From the NCBI GenBank assembly GCA_902727905.1, contig CACVAR010000020.1:1-7019 (forward strand): a DNA stretch of 7,019 nt, in the 5' to 3' direction. The DNA is from an uncultured Sulfurovum sp. Lineage in GTDB: Bacteria > Campylobacterota > Campylobacteria > Campylobacterales > Sulfurovaceae. Positions 1 through 5,854 of the stretch are shown one piece after another (the stretch's first letter is position 1; each line of letters begins with the position of its first letter). The notes beneath the pieces were generated by a model. The model saw nothing but the letters and a program-made list of their open reading frames with translations, was not told the origin of the DNA and ran no database searches. Both the position numbers and the translations under genes were made by a program.

Positions 1-2
1 TC

Positions 3-743
3 TATTTAGATAACCCTTTAACTGAAGATAATAAGTTAATTATTTCAGATCGTCGTATATCTATTAATGGAAGTATTAGCACAAAAATGGCAAATGAGAT
101 TACAACAAAGATTGACTACTTTAACAATAAAGATAAAAGTAAGCCAATTTTTATTGTCATTGATAAGTCACCAGGGGGTTCAGCAATGGCTGGATATCTT
201 ATTTTAAAAGCAATGAAAGGTAGTACGGCACCTATTTATGTAGTATTACGTGAGTATGCAGCTTCTATGGCAGCAATTATTCTAACTTTAGCTGATAAAT
301 CATTTGCTTATGCACATTCAACTATTTTACATCACCAACCACTAAGTTGGAATGTTGGTAATTTGACCGAACAAAGAGAGAAGCTTAAGCGTTTAGAAGC
401 ATGGTGGACTGAATTTGGTGGCGCAACAGCTAAAAAGATGGGAATTACTTTAGAAGAGTTTCAGAAAGAGATGTACAAAAATAATTCAAAAGGAGACTGG
501 GAAGAATTGGCTGTTAATGCTCAAAAACTAAAGTGGGTAAATCATATTGTAGATACGATTTCAGATACTTCTGTTTTAGAAGAACCCCAAAAGGTAGAAC
601 CGAAAGAACCTAGTATTTTAAGTCTTCTCAACTTTGAAGAGACCATTAATGCAAAAGGTGAAGTCGTAGTCTATTTACCTCGTCTTTCACCTGCTGATTC
701 TTATTTGATACATAACCCTGATGGATATTATCAATTTAGATAA
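3..743 (+). CDS. ClpP-fold serine protease, 5'-truncated by the window edge
   Basis: The reading frame is open from the first complete codon at position 3, so the true start lies outside the window; the ATG at 87 is internal. The first visible residues, including RRISINGSI, match the beta-strand that opens the ClpP fold. Numbering from the ATG at 87, the conserved features follow in ClpP order: SPGG (28-31) forming the oxyanion region, AASMA with nucleophile Ser60 (codon 264-266), HHQPL with probable catalytic His83 (codon 333-335), and Asp137 in KGDWEE as the likely third triad member. The strand motif WVNHIVD (150-156) matches the GLVD segment of ClpP. Unlike housekeeping ClpP, it has an extended tail of about 60 residues rich in Pro/Glu and ending NPDGYYQFR. 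It probably is not the Clp-ATPase-partnered ClpP, but a standalone member of the ClpP/crotonase-fold peptidases. An N-terminal signal peptide or membrane anchor cannot be judged because the start is missing. It converges on mutS2 with an 18 bp gap. Confidence 0.8.
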   Translation, partial: YLDNPLTEDNKLIISDRRISINGSISTKMANEITTKIDYFNNKDKSKPIFIVIDKSPGGSAMAGYLILKAMKGSTAPIYVVLREYAASMAAIILTLADKSFAYAHSTILHHQPLSWNVGNLTEQREKLKRLEAWWTEFGGATAKKMGITLEEFQKEMYKNNSKGDWEELAVNAQKLKWVNHIVDTISDTSVLEEPQKVEPKEPSILSLLNFEETINAKGEVVVYLPRLSPADSYLIHNPDGYYQFR

Positions 744-761
744 GCAAGGTACTAAACGTTT

Positions 762-2963
762 TTAGAGTCTTACAACTGTAATTCCTAAGTTCCCCTTTAG
801 TCCATGAAAGGACTGGAGTTTGGGGTAAGATTTTAAGTAGTCTATAACAACTTTTTTAAGTATTCCTCCACCTGTCCCATGAATAATCTCAACTTCATTG
901 AAACCTGAAACAAGTGCATCTGATAAAAAGACATCCAGTTTGTCTACGGCTTCATCTGCATAGCAACCTAAGAGCTTTATAGAAATAGAACCTCGCCCTG
1001 ACTTCTCAACAGCAACTTCTGTTTTTGGTTTCTTTTTTACTTTAGCTAAGCTACCAATGTATTTTAGTTGAGAGAGAGGTACACGCATTTTCATACCATC
1101 AACCTCTATGGTAGCATTATCTCCACGTAAACCAATTAAATCACCTTTGTTACTTCGGTATTTGACTCGGTCACCAATTTGTAAAATACGTTTTTCAGGT
1201 TGTTGTGCTTCTTTAGCTTGTGAAGAGAGTTTTTTATGCTTATGGGCATCATTTAGCAGTCGTCTACCTTCCGTAGACTCTTTGGCTTTCATGGCTTCTT
1301 GTGCACGTTTTGTGGCAGCATTGTAACGGTTTTCTAAGGTAGCAATGGCTTTTCGATGTTGCTCATTAAGACGCTCTTCGATATTTTCTAAGTTCTCTTT
1401 TTTCTGTTCAACAGCTTTGAGTTCGATATCTATTTTTTCAAGCTTGAGACGCATTTCACGTTCAAGTGTTGTAGACTTTTCAATGAGTTCATTGAGATTT
1501 TCTTTGTCATCTCCATAAACTTGTTTTGCTTTGGCAACTATGTGTTCTGGAACTCCATAACGTTGGGCTGTTTCAAAAGCATAGGACTTTCCGATGCTCC
1601 CTTGTAAAAAAGTGTAGGTAGGCTTACGATTCTCTTCATCATAAAGTGCTGCTATGAGTTCCACATCATCGCTACTAGACATGAGTGATGCCAAGCGTTT
1701 ATGGTGTGTGGTTACAATGAAAGTTATACCTCTCTCTTTAAGCTCATCTAGCATCACTCTAAATAAAGAAGCTGCTTCATCGGAGTCGGTTCCAAGTTCA
1801 ATTTCATCTACCCCAACAATGGCATTTTCTTGTTTGAATAGTTTAGAAAATTCAACCATACGACCTGCAAAGGTTGATATATCATTTTTAACCGATTGTG
1901 GATCGTCAATCACAGCCTCTATGTTTTTAAAGTGACCGACTTCTGTTTTTTCTTCATTACATTTAAAAGGTAAGAGATTTTTTGACATGTAGACAGCAGA
2001 GAGTAAAGATTTTAAAAGCATGGTTTTACCACCAGCATTTACTCCAGTTACGAGCATAATGGACTTGTCTAAGTCAATGTTTACAGGTTTTGGATTTTCT
2101 ATGGCTGGATGACAAAACTCACTGAGTTTTACTACTTTGGACTTGGAGGGTAAGATGAATGAAAAATTATAAGCTTTAGCAAAAAGTACCCGTGCTTGGT
2201 AGTGGTCAAAACGGTCATACTCACGGTTAATAAATCGCATAAAGAGATGCCATTTAGACAATGTAGCTGAAAAGCTTTGACAATAACGGTAAACCACTTC
2301 TTCTTTTTTACTTAAGAGCGTTGCTTCTTTTTCTTTTAGATGTGAGATACTTTGAGGTAAAATGTAAAAGAATCCTGCAGAGCTTCGACCAACCACGGAT
2401 GCTTTAAGAACCTTGTTGAAACCACCACGAACCATCAGTGTTTCCTCTCCATTTAAAAAGTGTACTTGTGTATCTACAAGGTATTCTTTAAGTCCTGAAG
2501 AGTGAGCTAGTTTATAGAGTTTCTCTTTTAGTTCTGATTTATTTATTTTTAGCGCTTTTTCTATCTCATAAAGTTCAGGTTCACGTTCAGGGTTAATGTT
2601 TCCTTCATCTGTAAAGTAAAGGATAATATCATTAATTTCATCATCAATGTCAATTTCTTGAATCCATTTATACAGAGGCTCTGGTAAACTTAATGCCTTA
2701 AGTGCGTTAAAGTAGGAAAGCATGGTGACAAAAGCGTAAAGTTCTTCAAGTCTTAGTACACCTTGTTTTTTTAAAATATTAATTTCACGGTCAAGATTAG
2801 GTACTTCTTTAATGGCTGGGAATTCTATTTGGGAGAGTGCTTTTATGTAACGAGAATGCTGGTTGATATCACCTTCCATCTCAATGTTTTTTTCACGTGC
2901 ATAGAAGTTTTTAAAGTTATGTATATGTTGATCTAAGTCTAGTTTTTGGGTTAGGGTTTTCAA
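762..2963 (-). CDS. mutS2: MutS2 family ATPase with C-terminal Smr domain
   Basis: MutS2 is a cytosolic, dimeric, DNA-binding ABC-type ATPase. In Helicobacter it suppresses recombination, and in other bacteria it has been tied to branched-DNA processing or ribosome-collision rescue; it does not do MutL-dependent mismatch repair. Its 733 residues are close to family length. Domains in order: helical core and clamp (about 1-290); ATPase with Walker A GVNAGGKT (307-314), signature STFAG (363-367), Walker B AIVGVDE (381-387) followed by LGTDSDE (390-396), and H-loop TTH (418-420); a charged coiled coil (about 485-565); a basic KOW-like linker (about 594-635); and an Smr domain (about 658-733) with HGTGGG (695-700). 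The Smr motif normally written LDLRG is IKLLG here (662-666). The start is TTG at 2963-2961: an in-frame TAA lies immediately upstream, GGAAAA sits about 9 nt before it, and the next Met is residue 29, inside the conserved N-terminus. The family assignment is very secure; the cellular role in this organism is inferred. Confidence 0.97.
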   Translation of the reverse strand: MKTLTQKLDLDQHIHNFKNFYAREKNIEMEGDINQHSRYIKALSQIEFPAIKEVPNLDREINILKKQGVLRLEELYAFVTMLSYFNALKALSLPEPLYKWIQEIDIDDEINDIILYFTDEGNINPEREPELYEIEKALKINKSELKEKLYKLAHSSGLKEYLVDTQVHFLNGEETLMVRGGFNKVLKASVVGRSSAGFFYILPQSISHLKEKEATLLSKKEEVVYRYCQSFSATLSKWHLFMRFINREYDRFDHYQARVLFAKAYNFSFILPSKSKVVKLSEFCHPAIENPKPVNIDLDKSIMLVTGVNAGGKTMLLKSLLSAVYMSKNLLPFKCNEEKTEVGHFKNIEAVIDDPQSVKNDISTFAGRMVEFSKLFKQENAIVGVDEIELGTDSDEAASLFRVMLDELKERGITFIVTTHHKRLASLMSSSDDVELIAALYDEENRKPTYTFLQGSIGKSYAFETAQRYGVPEHIVAKAKQVYGDDKENLNELIEKSTTLEREMRLKLEKIDIELKAVEQKKENLENIEERLNEQHRKAIATLENRYNAATKRAQEAMKAKESTEGRRLLNDAHKHKKLSSQAKEAQQPEKRILQIGDRVKYRSNKGDLIGLRGDNATIEVDGMKMRVPLSQLKYIGSLAKVKKKPKTEVAVEKSGRGSISIKLLGCYADEAVDKLDVFLSDALVSGFNEVEIIHGTGGGILKKVVIDYLKSYPKLQSFHGLKGNLGITVVRL

Positions 2964-3019
2964 TTATGTTTTTCCAATAAATTTTTTGAGACAATATTTT
3001 TGAATTATTTATTGGGAGG

Positions 3020-3028
3020 ATTATAACA
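3020..3028 (-). promoter_or_regulatory. Extended -10 promoter of mutS2
   Basis: Read on the minus strand this is TGTTATAAT: a perfect TATAAT (3025-3020) preceded by TGn. Extended -10 elements without a recognisable -35 box are typical of sigma-70 promoters in Campylobacter and Helicobacter. Transcription would begin near 3012, giving a leader of about 50 nt before the TTG start of mutS2. No good TTGACA is present at the expected spacing; the region that would hold it is occupied by one arm of the inverted repeat at 3043-3068. Confidence 0.6.
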
Positions 3029-3042
3029 TATTTAGAATAGGG

Positions 3043-3068
3043 TCAGATGAAGATAAAAAATCATCTGA
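3043..3068. repeat. Inverted repeat between the small exported gene and mutS2
   Basis: TCAGATGA (3043-3050) and TCATCTGA (3061-3068) are perfect 8 bp complementary arms around a 10 nt A-rich loop. On the minus strand the hairpin lies 13 bp after the stop codon of the small exported gene, so it may terminate or stabilise that transcript. However, the stem is only about 38% GC and no uridine run follows on either strand, so it is a poor intrinsic terminator. One arm also falls where the -35 region of the mutS2 promoter would be, so an operator is possible. Confidence 0.5.
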
Positions 3069-3080
3069 TGAGAAATAAGA

Positions 3081-3293
3081 TTAGATACTACAGCCATTGT
3101 TTGGACAAGGAAAAGTTTTTGCAAAGGGTATGTTTTCACCACGGTAAGGGTAAAGTAGGGCTGCTTCTCCACAGTTACACGATAGGGTAAAAGATTTATC
3201 CATTTTTTGATATTTGTTGCTTATTTTTAATGTTTGAAAATCAGCAGCAGAAAGAAAACTTGAGAGTATTAATAGTGTGATGATATATTTCAT
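3081..3293 (-). CDS. Small exported four-cysteine protein, function unknown
   Basis: I do not recognise this 70-residue protein. The ATG at 3293-3291 is preceded by a good ribosome binding site (AAGGAA, 7 nt upstream), which with the protein's structure makes it a likely real gene. Residues 1-17 form a typical Sec signal peptide: Lys2, a hydrophobic core from about 4 to 14, then LSA/AD, with predicted cleavage near residues 16-17. The mature peptide of about 53 residues carries Cys39 and Cys41 (CNC) and Cys63 and Cys68 (CPNNGC). This arrangement could make two disulfides or a single metal site in the periplasm. It lacks a lipobox cysteine at the cleavage site, so it should be soluble rather than lipidated. 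A minus-strand promoter is probably in the AT-rich tract at 3305-3345 (for example TATTAT at 3341-3336), but such tracts are too frequent here to fix it. mutS2 follows in the same direction, but apparently has its own promoter. Confidence 0.7.
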   Translation of the reverse strand: MKYIITLLILSSFLSAADFQTLKISNKYQKMDKSFTLSCNCGEAALLYPYRGENIPFAKTFPCPNNGCSI

Positions 3294-3389
3294 GTCTAAA
3301 TTCCTTTTTTATAATATATATTAACAAAAAATAATATAATACTTTTTATTGAATAAAGCTTAAAGATTGTGATTTTATTTATTTAAAAA

Positions 3390-3398
3390 TGTTATAAT
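3390..3398 (+). promoter_or_regulatory. Extended -10 promoter of the 165-residue helical protein gene
   Basis: TGTTATAAT is a perfect extended -10 element. Transcription would begin around 3405, leaving a short leader of about 22 nt. A strong ribosome binding site (AAAGGA, 3414-3419) lies 7 nt before the ATG at 3427. The element is embedded in the palindrome at 3391-3405. Confidence 0.65.
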
Positions 3399-3405
3399 TT
3401 ATAAC
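3391..3405. promoter_or_regulatory. Perfect palindrome over the -10 box, candidate operator
   Basis: GTTATAA (3391-3397) and TTATAAC (3399-3405) are exact inverted repeats around one central T. The element covers the -10 box and the predicted transcription start of the rightward gene. A dimeric repressor bound here would block the promoter. The opposite strand also reads TGTTATAAA, a near-perfect extended -10 facing the small exported gene, so the same palindrome could be a bidirectional promoter. In AT-rich DNA the second explanation is at least as likely as an operator. Confidence 0.35.
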
Positions 3406-3426
3406 AAACACTTAAAGGATACTAAA

Positions 3427-3924
3427 ATGGAAAAAGATTATAAAGAAGCGATTGGGAAGTCAAAAGAAGCGATGAATGAGTTAGAATCTAAAGTAGAAAA
3501 TATTGCTGAGGACTTTGGACAAACAACAAGTGATTTATGGAATAGCTTTAAGAGAGACTTTTCGAGCATGAGTGAAAAGCTTCAAGAAGCTTCTGAAAAT
3601 TTTTCTAAAGTGGGTGAAGAGACAACGCTACAAGCACATTTAGGTGCTATGGAAGCACGTGAAAAGATGGAGAGTATGAAAGACGATATTGAAGACTTCA
3701 CTTCTAAGGTAGCCAAAGATGCCAAAGTAGGATTTGATGAGGCTGCTTTACAAGCCCATCTTGGAAAAATGGAAGCAGAAGATTTTTGGGAAGAGAAAGG
3801 TCCAAAGATTACAGCAGAGTTTAAGGAGTCAGCGCAAAGTGTTGAAAAGTTAGCTGTTGAAGCAATGGATGAGATTACTTCATTTTTTAGTAAATTGGCT
3901 AAGGAGTTTAAAGAGAAAAAGTAA
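3427..3924 (+). CDS. Charged helical (coiled-coil) protein with duplicated LQAHLGxMEA motif
   Basis: No named family is recognised with confidence. The 165 residues are almost all helix-formers, with very high Glu/Lys content, no cysteine, no proline except Pro126, no signal peptide and no membrane segment, so a soluble cytoplasmic, elongated helical protein is expected. The segment TLQAHLGAMEA (67-77) recurs 40 residues later as ALQAHLGKMEA (107-117). Tryptophan-containing helices DLWNSF (36-41) and DFWEEK (119-124) look like a second pair of related blocks. Similar LQ-hydrophobic, acidic, amphipathic segments occur in small coiled-coil, apolipoprotein-like and LEA-like stress proteins, which is only an analogy. 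The start at 3427 is supported by AAAGGA 7 nt upstream and by a strong extended -10 promoter, so it is probably a monocistronic, well-expressed gene. It converges on the membrane protein gene with 2 bp between stop codons. Confidence 0.8.
   Translation: MEKDYKEAIGKSKEAMNELESKVENIAEDFGQTTSDLWNSFKRDFSSMSEKLQEASENFSKVGEETTLQAHLGAMEAREKMESMKDDIEDFTSKVAKDAKVGFDEAALQAHLGKMEAEDFWEEKGPKITAEFKESAQSVEKLAVEAMDEITSFFSKLAKEFKEKK
3625..3777 (+). repeat. Intragenic repeat pair encoding LQAHLGxMEA
   Basis: The two copies span 3625-3657 and 3745-3777, starting 120 bp apart. They encode TLQAHLGAMEA and ALQAHLGKMEA, identical at 9 of 11 residues. The DNA has diverged at several synonymous and non-synonymous positions, indicating an old duplication maintained by selection on the protein, not a recent tandem copy. 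Confidence 0.7.
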
Positions 3925-3936
3925 TTTTATTCTCTT
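3911..3936. terminator. Possible weak bidirectional terminator between convergent genes
   Basis: AAGAGAA (3911-3917) and TTCTCTT (3930-3936) are complementary arms flanking both stop codons. The stem can be lengthened by A-T pairs if one base is bulged. On each strand the hairpin overlaps the end of the coding region and is followed by moderately T-rich sequence, not by a clean T run. It is the only candidate terminator for the two convergent genes, but the stem is very AT-rich. Confidence 0.3.
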
Positions 3937-4622
3937 GGTATTTGTTTTGATTTTCCTGTTCCAGATGCAAAATCATAAATGATACTTAAATAAGACTGCA
4001 TGATAAAATAATATAAATATTCTGTCCAAGGAATACCTAGTATATAGTACTCATAGTTAGTATTAACTAATAACCAATATGAACTCCAATAAGATGGTAA
4101 AAATATATTAAAGATTATTATGTAGCCTATCATAATAATAGTTGTTGATAGAATAGAAGAAGACAGAGCAGGAAGTATTAAATCTTTTCTAATTGTAAAA
4201 AGTATTAACAGTGCAATAGTTACACTAATAGAAAATGCAAAAATTGAATTATATTCAAGGATTTTATTTAAAAGTAAGAATATTAGGACAGTACTTACAG
4301 ATATCAGAGCTGATAGTTTTTTTCTACGTTTATATTTTTTTACATACTGAATAGAAAAAATAAAGTTATAAATAGAAATTGCTAAACCACCAGAAAAAAA
4401 ACCGAATAGAAAATCTTCAATAACATAAAAGTGATTAATGTTAAATAGAGGGGGAGGATTCCAGTAGTCAGCAATAAAAAGGGGTTCAAATATGGCTGCT
4501 AATATCCCAACATAGATACCTATATTTCGCATTCGTAATCTAAGCCATTTAGCTTTTATGTAAATATAAAACCATATAGGAAACATTAGTAATGAAATGG
4601 AAATATATCCGAAGTTATCCAT
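3927..4622 (-). CDS. Polytopic membrane protein, lycopene-cyclase-domain-like
   Basis: This 231-residue protein has about seven hydrophobic segments (roughly 5-22, 34-51, 66-91, 104-120, 125-143, 150-174 and 196-217) joined by short basic loops, so it is an inner-membrane protein. EPLFIADYWNPP (46-57), the acidic membrane motif VIEDFLFG (67-74) and GIPWTEYLYYF (196-206) resemble conserved motifs of the heterodimeric/fungal-type lycopene cyclase domain family, in which a proline followed by acidic residues sits at the start of a helix. In that family the second acidic motif is usually PxEE; here it is PWTE, so one acidic residue is missing. No carotenoid gene is nearby, and many bacterial members have no proven cyclase activity, so I infer fold, not reaction. 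The start is supported by AAGGA 6 nt upstream of the ATG. A hand count gives about 28% GC for 4021-4080 against 37% for 1201-1260 in mutS2, partly explained by its Ile, Phe, Tyr and Lys content. Confidence 0.6.
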   Translation of the reverse strand: MDNFGYISISLLMFPIWFYIYIKAKWLRLRMRNIGIYVGILAAIFEPLFIADYWNPPPLFNINHFYVIEDFLFGFFSGGLAISIYNFIFSIQYVKKYKRRKKLSALISVSTVLIFLLLNKILEYNSIFAFSISVTIALLILFTIRKDLILPALSSSILSTTIIMIGYIIIFNIFLPSYWSSYWLLVNTNYEYYILGIPWTEYLYYFIMQSYLSIIYDFASGTGKSKQIPRE

Positions 4623-4670
4623 AGGTATTCCTTGTAATTAAAAATTATGTTATTTTTGAATAAGTAGGGC

Positions 4671-4676
4671 ATTATA
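4671..4676 (-). promoter_or_regulatory. Candidate -10 box for the membrane protein gene
   Basis: The minus strand reads TATAAT here, 48 bp upstream of the ATG at 4622. It lacks the TG extension seen at the other promoters and no clear -35 box is present, so it is less certain than those. Confidence 0.4.
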
Positions 4677-4727
4677 GCTTGTTCTAAAGTATTGATACCT
4701 TAGAGTTTATATTTCAATATAATATAT

Positions 4728-4733
4728 TATAAT
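4728..4733 (+). promoter_or_regulatory. Candidate -10 box of the anmK-amgK-murU operon
   Basis: A perfect TATAAT lies 32 bp before the anmK ATG, with a second perfect TATAAT at 4718-4723. Neither has a TGn extension or a good -35 box. The predicted start near 4740 would give a leader of about 25 nt. This is the only plausible promoter region for the operon, which is divergent from the membrane protein gene. Confidence 0.45.
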
Positions 4734-4765
4734 CATAAAAAAACTTTTTATTTTAAAGTAGAAAA

Positions 4766-5854
4766 ATGAGAAATAAATATATAGGTATTATGTCAGGAAC
4801 AAGTTTAGATGGTGTGGATGTAGCATTATGTGAAGTAGATGATGAGGTTTGTTTTTTAAAAGCATCACATTATCTGGACTTTGACTTGGATTTAAAAGAA
4901 GAAGTACTTAGTCTTATAAATGGTACAACGACCATCAGGGAAGTTGGAGCTATTGATTGTAAGTTAGCCTACTTTTTTGCTAGAGCTGTTAATGAGTTAA
5001 TAGCAAAAAGTAATTATTTAAAAGAAGAAATTATAGCTATTGGTTCACATGGTCAAACTTTGTGGCATGAACCAAATGCTCGATATCCTTTTTCCTTGCA
5101 ACTCGGTAATCCTTCGGTATTAGCTGTTGAAACAGGCATTAATGTAGTGGCTGACTTTCGCTCGAAAGATGTGGCTATGGGAGGGCAAGGAGCTCCTTTT
5201 GCTCCTATTTTTCATAATTTTTTGTTTTCCCATTTAAAAAAATGTGCAGTTTTAAATATTGGAGGTATGGCAAATATCTCTATACTAGGAGATAAACTCT
5301 TAGGATATGATACAGGCTGTGGCAATGTACTTATGGATTTATGGATAAATGAACATAAAGGTTTAGCTTATGACAAAGATGGATTATGGGCAAAATCTGG
5401 CAAGGTTCATGTAGAATTACTGAATAGTTTACTGAATGATGAGTATTTTTTATTAAAATATCCTAAAAGTACAGGAAGAGAATATTTTAATAAGAAATTT
5501 TTAATAAAGTATTTAGAAGCATTCGATAAAATAACTGAAGAAGATATTCAAGCTACTTTGTTAGCATTGACTGTTCAGTCAATTGCTAATGAGATTAAAC
5601 AGTTTGATGTTGAAGAACTTCTTGTTTGTGGTGGTGGGGTTAGAAATGGTTTTTTAATGGAAAAACTGGCAGAAGCTCTTCCAGCTACTTCAGTAAGTTC
5701 TACCGAGAAATATGCTGTAAATGCTGATAACATGGAAGCAATGATCTTTGCTTGGTTAGCACATAAACGACTTGAGAATGAAGTAGTTGAGTTAAAAACT
5801 GTGACAGCAGCAAAAAAGAATACAATTTTAGGGGCAATATATGCAAGCAATTAA
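4766..5854 (+). CDS. anmK: Anhydro-N-acetylmuramic acid kinase
   Basis: AnmK is a cytosolic sugar kinase that uses ATP and water to cleave the 1,6-anhydro ring of 1,6-anhydro-MurNAc, released from peptidoglycan by lytic transglycosylases, and phosphorylates it to MurNAc-6-phosphate. At 362 residues it is full length for the family. Diagnostic motifs are GIMSGTSLDGVD (7-18, phosphate loop), SHGQTLWHEP (94-103), QLGNPSVLA (112-120), VVADFRSKDVAMGGQGAP (127-144), LNIGGMANIS (163-172), GYDTGCGN (180-187) with Asp182 as the expected catalytic base, STGREYFN (235-242), and CGGGVRN (288-294). Glu324 in the MEAM segment matches the second conserved acidic residue of the active site. The usual DTGPGN has Cys185 in place of Pro. 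The start is set by the conserved N-terminus; its ribosome binding site (AAAGTAGA) is weak. The gene overlaps amgK by 14 bp, implying coupled translation. Confidence 0.97.
   Translation: MRNKYIGIMSGTSLDGVDVALCEVDDEVCFLKASHYLDFDLDLKEEVLSLINGTTTIREVGAIDCKLAYFFARAVNELIAKSNYLKEEIIAIGSHGQTLWHEPNARYPFSLQLGNPSVLAVETGINVVADFRSKDVAMGGQGAPFAPIFHNFLFSHLKKCAVLNIGGMANISILGDKLLGYDTGCGNVLMDLWINEHKGLAYDKDGLWAKSGKVHVELLNSLLNDEYFLLKYPKSTGREYFNKKFLIKYLEAFDKITEEDIQATLLALTVQSIANEIKQFDVEELLVCGGGVRNGFLMEKLAEALPATSVSSTEKYAVNADNMEAMIFAWLAHKRLENEVVELKTVTAAKKNTILGAIYASN
5830..5834 (+). promoter_or_regulatory. Ribosome binding site of amgK inside anmK
   Basis: AGGGG lies 6 nt before the ATG at 5841, within the last codons of anmK. 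It supports this start even though it makes the two genes overlap by 14 bp, and indicates translational coupling. Confidence 0.6.

Noticed and set aside
87..89. ATG as start of the ClpP-like gene
   Set aside because: The frame is open to the window edge and the upstream codons encode the conserved first strand of the ClpP fold, so this Met is internal.
754..761. AAACGTTT palindrome between the protease gene and mutS2
   Set aside because: It has only eight bases with no loop and no T-run; too short for a terminator and frequent by chance in AT-rich DNA.
1108..1935. Open frames on the plus strand inside mutS2
   Set aside because: They are antisense to strongly conserved MutS2 domains, have Ser-rich compositions typical of shadow translation and lack ribosome binding sites.
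3081..3924. Small exported protein plus helical protein as a toxin-antitoxin pair
   Set aside because: The genes are divergent, the small one has a Sec signal peptide, and the other has no DNA-binding motif, so the architecture does not fit.
5575..5850. Minus-strand open frame inside anmK
   Set aside because: It is antisense to the conserved AnmK C-terminus and has no recognisable domain.
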